From Actinomycetes bacterium (GTDB lineage Bacteria > Actinomycetota > Actinomycetes > Propionibacteriales > Propionibacteriaceae): a stretch of 20,985 nt of DNA. The DNA lies in assembly GCA_009785885.1 (NCBI GenBank), contig WQUE01000229.1, positions 1-20,985 of the forward strand, written 5' to 3'. A program made the translations under genes and the position numbers. Within the stretch, counting starts at the first letter, position 1; each line of letters starts with the position of its first letter. Shown here piece after piece: positions 10,701 through 15,630 of the stretch. The notes below the pieces were generated by a model. The model worked only from the letters and a program-made list of their open reading frames with translations. It was not told the DNA's origin and did not search any database.

Positions 10701-10889
10701 GTCGTGCCGGGCCGCGACCAGGTGCAGCGCGTGCCGGGTGCGGTCCTCGTCGAGGGCCTGGGGAATCCGCATGACGAGCTGCATGATGTCCAGACCTGGC
10801 GTCTCGCCCACCATGTGGTGGTAGAGCATTCCCTGCTGCAGGGGCGCCAGGCGGTAGGCCGCCTGCACCTGTGTGGCCACGGTGTCCAT
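4773..10889 (-). CDS. NRPS-3: C-T-C-A-T-E with an A-less first module
   Basis: Elongation subunit of 2038 residues. Domains: C1 (10-440, HHIIMDG at 142-148); T1 (468-542, GGHSL with Ser504); C2 (573-1003, HHIIADG at 703-709); A (1020-1500, Asp1216); T2 (1515-1585, GGDSI with Ser1551); E (1602-2020, HHLVVDGVSWRIL from 1728, TVGWFTSWYPV from 1880, FNYLG from 1934). Only about 27 residues separate C1 from T1, so the first module has no A domain. The start is ATG at 10889, not the longer open frame reaching 11063: GGGGAG (10896-10901) sits 6 bases upstream, the NRPS-2 stop ends one base before it, and MDTVATQVQAAYRLAPLQQG matches an acceptor docking end plus C domain. The C-terminus (SAAEADEIASLFE) looks like a donor docking end for NRPS-4. 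It should add a trans-loaded residue, then a D-aromatic residue. Confidence 0.95.
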   Translation of the reverse strand: MDTVATQVQAAYRLAPLQQGMLYHHMVGETPGLDIMQLVMRIPQALDEDRTRHALHLVAARHDALRTLILYRQVEVPRQVVLKKRNPGFTVYDWRAADDAEAQLARLRDADVSRGFDLERDPLWRIGLVFLPSGCALVLTMHHIIMDGWSLETIIADFARAYTDLSGADPAVLADSPAWRRPGQVSYGDFVAWVESQDPRLDYWRDLLAGYDEPVCPPPDTDGEPGPGTVRVTVPDELSARMAVVAASLDVTVNALLEAAWGVALGRYGPARDAVFGEAVSGRNAPLRGIGTVVGLFVNTIPVRVRVGASDTVADLLRALHRQGLESNEHVSATLADVQQTSPLGRALISSLFTFENHAQVDADSREFLGAQVTMEYGEEVLGYPFSFKAWQDEHLHLNLMYNEAYGRTGVERLAGRLVGLLDQMTASPHALVSACEFLPPAEQAAIDGRARPAVRAAAPADAGEFIAPRDDDEVLVEAAFQHVLGLSRPIGVREDFLALGGHSLRAQRGTTFLQARSGVRVPVRAWFTSPTIEGLAQVLRDARARGRRPTSTPEPAVATPVPAAAPDPASRAGVHPMSSPQRRLFAVCQIDDLGTAYNTPMALELTGEVDADRLEAALGALTRRHGALRTCFRVGEGDLPVQVVLPPGEVTLPLERRRLRDDDTAESLLAGFVRPFDLARAPLMRVCAASGAGRTIVLVDFHHIIADGASVAVLMEDLAAFYDDGPDALGAAPQYATWSEQARTRDLSAQKAYWNGVFARETPPGDLPLDTPRGVRQQFAGGAVAGVVPASVRRGVEALARAHRGTPYMVFLAAQMALLRAYTRQSDVTIGSPVSGRTTPGAEGAVGMFVNTLALRAHPAPRTTFAELLDEVTQVTLAALENQDYPFEDLVDDVAWLRRDLARNPLFDVMLALQNNEPPVVAFTGLDLVRTVSTETPARFDLTWNIAEAGETYAVDLLYASALFRRDTAERMMGAYLRLLAAAVEAPGTALADLPLMDEAERRLILEEFSGAGDLAPIAEQDSFVTLFEAQVAAGPDRVALALDDDRLTYAGLQARAGAVAAWLVDAGVRRGDLVGIVAGAGFGHVTAALGIMMAGAAFVPLDASTPPERAAFILRDAGVTAVCLADAPLPCDADVPVLDVAALVAEAGAAARVDLPAPGAADLAYCIYTSGTTGVPKGVLLEHRGLVNLVRYYSGDLRITPADTILQFASPAFDASVWDMTMALSGGATLRMLPHDGAWDPDGLRDGLRSCTVATLPPALALATGPSGLRLLITAASAATPAVVECARECGRYVNGYGPTETTVAASSWGHTPGEPVPDVVPIGRPLPGVSVYVLDGLEPCPVGVPGELCVGGAGVARGYLNRPELTAERFIDNPYGEGRLYRTGDVARWLQDGNLEFLGRTDDQVKIRGYRIELGEIEATLAGLPGVREAAVVVRTAGDGEAALCGYVAAEGSDSDTLLAGLARHLPAYMVPDQLVVLGALPHNTSGKVDKAALPIVVAPNAGPHVAPAGAAELAVAACFEAILGARDGDDDAGVHADADFFALGGDSIKAIRMVSRLREAGYGTTVRDIITARTLRRIAAGLTGAPAAAASNEPVTGEVPLTPIQRAFFAAGHARPGHFNQAVFLRSSEPLDEAALGEALAALARHHDMLRACYPGGVQRVRAVDEGPLYALTSIDTRGRRVDPVQVGAFNDAIQASFDLETGPLLAACRHRTDDGDHLLLAIHHLVVDGVSWRILAEDLANAYAQARAGATPRLPDKTASFRDWALLLEEIVTSGAAAAEDDYWRTTAGQAQTHDLRPSRAPAPGAAGYARTAIRATADVTAGLLRGTGAYEVDQVLLAAFALAAGRWSGQAQVGFEVEGHGREPWTRTVAVDRTVGWFTSWYPVVLPTRGDAGDVLAATREVLHGVPHGGLGYGLLHGVGAPHPGWVFNYLGQADAEQTGPLTPSPWPAGATIAPENRLPNAVSMNGSIAGGVLTFDVTYDTALWHEADVQAFARAYETALTEVVAHCAAAPRLAAPGVSAAEADEIASLFE
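4830..6086 (-). other. Epimerization domain of NRPS-3
   Basis: Canonical motifs in order: PLTPIQRAFF, HHLVVDGVSWRIL, LPDKTASFRDWA, EGHGRE, TVGWFTSWYPV, FNYLGQ. The catalytic His1729 and Asp1733 are present. It should equilibrate the residue added by the Phe-like module, and it ends in a short acidic donor-docking tail. Confidence 0.88.
6390..7832 (-). other. Adenylation domain of NRPS-3, Phe-like code
   Basis: Pocket residues read D-A-W-T-I-A-G-V-A-K, identical to the gramicidin synthetase A phenylalanine code (DAWTIAAICK) at 7 of 10 positions including the first six. Phe or a close aromatic is the best guess. The downstream E domain implies D-Phe in the peptide. Confidence 0.75.
9264..10862 (-). 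other. A-less C-T module of NRPS-3
   Basis: C1 (residues 10-440) is followed by a 27-residue linker and directly by a carrier domain (468-542) with an intact LGGHSL motif. None of the A-domain core motifs (YTSGTTG, YGPTE, TGD, NGK) occurs between them. C1 has the HHIIMDG active site and a D-donor style start. The carrier must be charged by an A domain elsewhere, in this operon or outside the window, or the module is passed over. Confidence 0.88.
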
Positions 10890-10890
10890 G

Positions 10891-13800
10891 TCAGTCTCCC
10901 CGTTCGCCCAGCAGCGCGCCGAGCGCGCGCATCGCGTCGTCGTCCAATCCCAAGGCGGCGCCGGTCGCGGCCGCCTCGCGGCCGGCCGCGACGACATCGC
11001 CCAGGGCCTCCTCGAAACACCGGCAGAGATCGTCGACCGCCTCCGGTTCGATGCGGGCGGCATCGAAATCGATGGTGAACCCCAGGAGGCCGTCGCGCAC
11101 CGCGCCGGTCACGGTCACGTCGTTGCCGGGGCCGTTCGCGGCGGCGATCATGTCGCCGACCGGCAGCGCCGACGGGCTGAACCCCGCCGGCCCCCCGGAG
11201 GAGTCGCCGAGGTAGTTGAACGTGACGCGCGGGCGCGGCGGGGACGCGCCCAGGCGCGGCGGGGACGCGCCCAGGCGCGGCGGGGACGCGCCCAGGCGCG
11301 GCGGGGACGCGCCGAAGTCGCCGCGCCCGGCGAGCAGGCCGTAGCCGACACCCAGGGCGGGCACGGCGCGCAGGGCGTCCCTCACGTCGCCGATGGTCTG
11401 GCCGACGTCGTCGGACGCGGCGAGCGTCACCGGGTAGGTGCAGGTGAACCAGCCGACGGTCCGGTCGAGCGCGAGCCGGCCCCGGCCGGGGAACGGCAGG
11501 CCGACCCGGCCATGGCTCTCCAGTTCGATGCATACGCGCGCATGTCCGGTCGACCGGCGCACGGCCAGCGCGAACGCGGCGAGCAACAGGTCGTTGATCT
11601 GGGCATCGAACGCGGCCCCGGCCTCGCGCAGCAGCTCCCGCGTCGGCTCGCGTCCGAGCTGCAGCCGTGCGCGTCCCGGCGTGAACGGCCCGCCCGGGCC
11701 GGCCCCGGCGAGGTCGGACGTCGCCACGTCCGCCAGCGCCCGCCGCCAGGCCGGCGCCTCCGCGTCGACCGTCCCCTCGGCCAGGTACGCGGCGAGCGCA
11801 TCCGCCCAGTCGCGGAACGACGCCGTCCTCGGCGGCAACGCGGGGACGTGTCCGTCCCGGGCCTGGGCGTACGCCGCGGCGAGGTCCTCGGCGAGGATCC
11901 GCCACGACACGGCGTCGACCACCAGATGGTGGGCGATGAGCAGCAGGTGGTCGCAGGCGTCGCCGCGGTACACCACGGCGCGCACCAGCGGGCCCGCCTC
12001 CAGGTCGAAGCCGGCCTGGAAGGCCGTGTTGCGGGCGGCCGCGTCGGCCTCGCCGCGCCACGCGAGCACCGTCAGCGGAATCTCCGACGCCGGACGCACC
12101 GTCTGGACGCCGCCGGGATAGTGCGCGCGCAGCATGTCGTGGTGGGCGCACAGGGCGGACAGGGCGGACGTGAGCGCCGCCTCGTCCAGCGGTTCGCGGG
12201 AATCCAGGGCGAGCGCCTGGTTGTAGTGGCCGGGCGCGGGGTACCGGGCGGCGAAGAACGCCTGCTGGATCGGGGTGAGGGGCACGACGCCGCTCAGCGG
12301 GCTCTGGTCGGCGGCCGGGACGAGCGACGGGACCAGCGCATGGGCGATCGCGGCCGGCGTGCGGGCCTCCATCAGGTCGTGCACGGTCAGGTCGTAGCCG
12401 GCTTCGCGGACCCGGGACACGACGTGGATGGCCTTGATCGAGTCGCCGCCCAGCGCGAAGAAACTGTCATCGGTGCCGACGATGCCGACGTCGAGCACCT
12501 CGGCGAACGCGGCGACGACGACGGCCTCCTCCGCGGTGCGCGGCGGGCTCGCCACCCGGGCGGGCGCGCTCCCGTCGGCGGGGGCGGCCTCCGGCGTGGG
12601 CGTGCCGGGCGTGCCGGGCGCCGGCAGAGCGGCCTTGTCGATCTTGCCGCTGGCGTTCACCGGCAGCGCGTCGAGGCGGATCACCGTGCCCGGAATCATG
12701 TAGTCCGGCAGGTGCCGGGCCGCCTCGCTGCGCAGCCGGCCGACGTCGAGACCCTCGTCGGCGGCGACGTAGGCGACCAGCTCGGTGACCCCCGTGTCCT
12801 CCGGCCCGGTCCGGGCGACGACCGCCGCGCCGCGCACGCCGGGGACCCGCGCGAGGGTGGCCTCCACCTCGCCCAGTTCGACCCGGTAACCGCGGACCTT
12901 CACCTGCTCGTCGATCCGGCCCAGGTATTCCAGGTCGCCGTCGGGCGTCCAGCGGGTCAGGTCGCCGGACCGGTAGCACCGTCCGGGCCCGAACGGGTCG
13001 GGCACGAACGCCGCGGCGGTGAGGTCGGGCCGGTTCAGGTAGCCGCGCGCCACGCCGACGCCGCCGATCACCAGCTCGCCCGGCTGCCCCACCGGGCACA
13101 GCTCGTCGCCGTCGAGCACGTACGTGACCACCCCGGGGAGGGGCCGCCCGATGGGCACGTGGACGGGCACCGGCTCCGCCGGCGCGTGATGCCACACCGT
13201 CGCCATGACGGTGATTTCGGTCGGCCCGTACGCGTTCACGTACGCGGCGTTGCCGGACGCGCCCCGCACCGTCGCCGGTTCGGCGGCGGCCCCGCCGGTG
13301 ACCAGCACCCGCAGGCCCTGCGGGCGGACGAACGGCACCAGGTGCGGCGGCAGGAGCGTCACGGTGCACCGCGACAGGACGTCGCGCGTCTCGTCCGGAT
13401 CCCAGTTGGTGCCCTCCGGCAGCAGGACGAGGGTGGCGCCGTTCGACAGCGCCGCCGTCATCTCCCACACCGACGCGTCGAACGCCGGCGAGGCGAACTG
13501 GCAGACCACATCGGCGGCGGTGATCCGAAGATCGGTGGCGGCGTGCCGGGCGAGGTTCGCCAGGCCCGCGTGGTTCAGCAGCACACCCTTGGGTACCCCG
13601 GTGGTGCCGGAGGTGTAGATGCAGTACGCCAGGTCGTCCGGGCCGACGTCGACCGGGGTGAAGCCGGTCGCCGGGGGCAGCGGGGTGCGGAGGTCGAGGG
13701 TGGGCAGGGACGTCGCGAACGCGAGTGTCGTGTCGGCGAGCAGGACGGCCTTCGCCCCGCTGTCCTCCAGTTCGAATAGCACGCGCTGCGCGGGGAAGGC

Positions 13801-15630
13801 GTGGTCGATGGGCAGGAAGGCGGCGCCCGCGAACAGCGCGCCGAACGCGCCCACCGGGTAGCCGAACCCCCGGCCGGCGACGACCGCGACAAGATCGCCC
13901 GGACGGACGCCGGCGTCGCGCAGCCACGCCGCGACGGCGAAGGCGCGCGCCGTGAACTCGGCGTACGTCAGCGTCGCATCCTCGAAGACGAGCGCGGCGT
14001 GGTGGGGGCCCGCCGCGGCGGCGGCCAGGGCGAGCTGGGGCACGATCGGCCCATCGCCCGCCGCGGGACCGTGCGCGAGCGCGAGGACGTGGGCGCGTTC
14101 CGCCTCGTCCATCAGGGGCAGGCCGGCCAGCGGGGTCCCGGGCGCGGCGACACCCGCGCCGAGCAGCACCAGCCACGACCGGATCAGCCGGTCCGCACTC
14201 TCGGCCCGGTACAGCGCCGGGTTGTACGTCAGCTCGATGTCGTAGCCGTCGCCGGCGGGCGTCACGGTGAAACTCAGGTCGAACTTCGCCGGCGCGGGAC
14301 CGGTCGCGGCGCGCACACACGGCAGGCCGGCCCAGCGGTCGGGCACGGCGGGACCGTCCTGCAGCGCCAGCGTGACGTCGAACAGCGGGTTGCGGGACGC
14401 GTCGCCGCGGGCCCCGAGCGCCTCGACGAGCGCCTCGTACGGGTATTCCTGGTTGTCGAAGGCCGCTTCGCACGTCCGGGCCACGTCGGCGGCCAGCGCG
14501 GCGAACGTCGTGTCGCGGCGCGGATGACCGCGCAGCGCCAGCGTGTTCACGAACAGGCCGGCGGTGCGCTGGACGTCGACGTGCAGCCGGCCGGAGACGG
14601 GGCAGCCGATCGTGACGTCGTCCTGGCGGGAGTACCGGGCCAGCGTCGCCATCAGCCCGGCGAGCAGCACCATGAACGGCGTCGCCGACGAGGCGGCGGC
14701 AAACGCCTCCACCGCCCCCCGGACCGCACCGGGCACGTGGGCGCGCGCGACCGCGCCCGCCGGGGCCGCCCGGTTCGACCGGGGGAAGTCCGGCACGAGG
14801 TCGCCCGGTTCCGGCCGGTGCGGGAACTGCCCCAGCCAGAAGGCTTTCGCCGCCGTGAGGTCCCGCCCCGCCGCCCAGGCGCTCCAGTCGCCGTACTGGG
14901 CCCGGACGTCCGGCAGGGTCTCCCCGGCGTACAGGGCCGAGAACTCCTCCAGCAGCACCTGCGCCGTCCGGGCGTCCGAGATCAGGTGGTGCATGTCGAG
15001 GGCGACGAGGCTGCGCTCCTCTCGGGTGGCGACCAGCACGCGCATCAGGGGGGCCCGGGCCAGGTCGAACGGGCGGGCCCACGTGGCGATCACCGACTCG
15101 GGCGTGTCGGTCGGGGCCAGGTCCCGCACCTCGACCGGCGGGGCCACGTCCGTCTCGACGTGCGCCCAGAAGTGGGGGGTGCGGTCGTCGCCGATGTCGG
15201 CGGAGAACCACGTGCGCAGCGCCTCATGCCGCGCGACGAGGGCCGCCACGGCCGCGCGGGCCCGCGGCACATCCACGGGGCCGGCCAGTTCCAGGGCCAG
15301 CGGCATGTTGTAGTGCAGGCCCGGCCCCAACCGCTGGCAGGCGAGGTACACCTGCTGCTGGGCGGCCGACATCGGGTAGGCGTCCCGGGCGTCGCGGTGC
15401 GGGATACCCGCACCCGGACGCGCCCCCGCCTTGGCCGCGTGCAGCGCGGCGGCAACCGTGCGGTCGTCCCCCGCCCACACCCCCGGATCCAGGCGCACGC
15501 CGGTCATCTGCTCCAGAAGATCGGCCGCCTTTTCGGCGTCCGTCCCGGCCGCCCCGACGGCGTCCGTCCCGGCCGCCCCGCGCACCCAGGCGACGATCAT
15601 CTCTTCCCGGGACCCCGGTCTTGTGTTCAT
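10891..15630 (-). CDS. NRPS-2: (carrier remnant)-C-A-T-E
   Basis: One-module elongation subunit of 1579 residues that adds and epimerizes one amino acid. Domains: an N-terminal carrier-like segment without a phosphopantetheine serine (7-63); C (84-505, HHLISDA at 214-220); A (525-1003, YTSGTTGVPKG from 672, Asp718, YRSGD from 886, Lys996); T (1030-1098, GGDSI with Ser1064); E (1116-1548, HHLVVDAVSWRIL from 1234, ESHGR from 1371, TVGWFTCTYPV from 1391, FNYLG from 1471). GGDSI before an E domain is the expected carrier subtype. The C domain has an L-donor style N-terminus (YPMSAAQQQVYLACQ), fitting the non-epimerizing module before it. The ATG overlaps the NRPS-1 stop as ATGA. Oddities are the remnant, a fourfold 7-residue repeat in the E domain, and Gly-to-Ala at the end of both HHxxxDG motifs. 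Confidence 0.95.
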   Translation of the reverse strand: MNTRPGSREEMIVAWVRGAAGTDAVGAAGTDAEKAADLLEQMTGVRLDPGVWAGDDRTVAAALHAAKAGARPGAGIPHRDARDAYPMSAAQQQVYLACQRLGPGLHYNMPLALELAGPVDVPRARAAVAALVARHEALRTWFSADIGDDRTPHFWAHVETDVAPPVEVRDLAPTDTPESVIATWARPFDLARAPLMRVLVATREERSLVALDMHHLISDARTAQVLLEEFSALYAGETLPDVRAQYGDWSAWAAGRDLTAAKAFWLGQFPHRPEPGDLVPDFPRSNRAAPAGAVARAHVPGAVRGAVEAFAAASSATPFMVLLAGLMATLARYSRQDDVTIGCPVSGRLHVDVQRTAGLFVNTLALRGHPRRDTTFAALAADVARTCEAAFDNQEYPYEALVEALGARGDASRNPLFDVTLALQDGPAVPDRWAGLPCVRAATGPAPAKFDLSFTVTPAGDGYDIELTYNPALYRAESADRLIRSWLVLLGAGVAAPGTPLAGLPLMDEAERAHVLALAHGPAAGDGPIVPQLALAAAAAGPHHAALVFEDATLTYAEFTARAFAVAAWLRDAGVRPGDLVAVVAGRGFGYPVGAFGALFAGAAFLPIDHAFPAQRVLFELEDSGAKAVLLADTTLAFATSLPTLDLRTPLPPATGFTPVDVGPDDLAYCIYTSGTTGVPKGVLLNHAGLANLARHAATDLRITAADVVCQFASPAFDASVWEMTAALSNGATLVLLPEGTNWDPDETRDVLSRCTVTLLPPHLVPFVRPQGLRVLVTGGAAAEPATVRGASGNAAYVNAYGPTEITVMATVWHHAPAEPVPVHVPIGRPLPGVVTYVLDGDELCPVGQPGELVIGGVGVARGYLNRPDLTAAAFVPDPFGPGRCYRSGDLTRWTPDGDLEYLGRIDEQVKVRGYRVELGEVEATLARVPGVRGAAVVARTGPEDTGVTELVAYVAADEGLDVGRLRSEAARHLPDYMIPGTVIRLDALPVNASGKIDKAALPAPGTPGTPTPEAAPADGSAPARVASPPRTAEEAVVVAAFAEVLDVGIVGTDDSFFALGGDSIKAIHVVSRVREAGYDLTVHDLMEARTPAAIAHALVPSLVPAADQSPLSGVVPLTPIQQAFFAARYPAPGHYNQALALDSREPLDEAALTSALSALCAHHDMLRAHYPGGVQTVRPASEIPLTVLAWRGEADAAARNTAFQAGFDLEAGPLVRAVVYRGDACDHLLLIAHHLVVDAVSWRILAEDLAAAYAQARDGHVPALPPRTASFRDWADALAAYLAEGTVDAEAPAWRRALADVATSDLAGAGPGGPFTPGRARLQLGREPTRELLREAGAAFDAQINDLLLAAFALAVRRSTGHARVCIELESHGRVGLPFPGRGRLALDRTVGWFTCTYPVTLAASDDVGQTIGDVRDALRAVPALGVGYGLLAGRGDFGASPPRLGASPPRLGASPPRLGASPPRPRVTFNYLGDSSGGPAGFSPSALPVGDMIAAANGPGNDVTVTGAVRDGLLGFTIDFDAARIEPEAVDDLCRCFEEALGDVVAAGREAAATGAALGLDDDAMRALGALLGERGD
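10896..10901 (-). promoter_or_regulatory. Ribosome binding site of NRPS-3
   Basis: GGGGAG on the minus strand, 6 bases before ATG at 10889 and inside the last codons of NRPS-2. It decides the start, because the same frame is open further upstream without a better site. Confidence 0.8.
10987..12285 (-). other. Epimerization domain of NRPS-2
   Basis: Motifs in order: PLTPIQQAFF, HHLVVDAVSWRIL (Gly to Ala at 1240), LPPRTASFRDWA, ESHGR, TVGWFTCTYPV, FNYLG. Catalytic His1235 and Asp1239 are kept. Just before FNYLG it carries four tandem copies of a 7-residue unit that the NRPS-3 E domain lacks. Confidence 0.87.
11231..11314 (-). repeat. Four tandem copies of a 21-bp unit inside the NRPS-2 E domain
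   Basis: The units start at 11231, 11252, 11273 and 11294. They are identical apart from end bases of the outer copies. Being 21 bp they keep the frame, encoding ASPPRLG three times and then ASPPRPR (residues 1441-1468), ten residues after the YGLLAG motif and just before FNYLG. Confidence 0.95.
12622..14058 (-). other. Adenylation domain of NRPS-2, possibly aromatic
   Basis: Pocket residues read D-A-W-L-V-G-A-V-M-K. The GAV(V/M)K end resembles codes known for Tyr and related aromatic residues, but the match is partial, so the call is weak. The E domain in the same protein should give the D form. Confidence 0.7.
15442..15612 (-). other. Carrier-domain-like remnant at the N-terminus of NRPS-2
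   Basis: Residues 7-63 line up with the carrier domain ending NRPS-1: SREE-xxx-AWV at the start, then LL-xxx-(S/T)GVRL, a Trp, and TVxALxxAL at the end. About ten residues are missing exactly where NRPS-1 has GNSLRV, so there is no phosphopantetheine serine. A Gly/Ala-rich double repeat fills this spot. It may be a decayed duplicate or may now act in docking. Confidence 0.55.
15534..15581 (-). repeat. Two tandem copies of a 24-bp unit in the NRPS-2 N-terminus
   Basis: A 22-base stretch at 15534-15555 recurs exactly at 15558-15579, a 24-bp period. It encodes two copies of GAAGTDA (about residues 18-32) in the carrier-like remnant. Confidence 0.9.

Noticed and set aside
10889..11063. Upstream extension of NRPS-3 to a Met at 11063
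   Set aside because: It would overlap the end of NRPS-2 by 173 bases and lacks NRPS-like sequence; ATG at 10889 has a strong ribosome binding site and a typical docking N-terminus.
11231..11314. CRISPR-like array
   Set aside because: Units are directly adjacent with no spacers, are in frame within a coding domain and encode a protein repeat.
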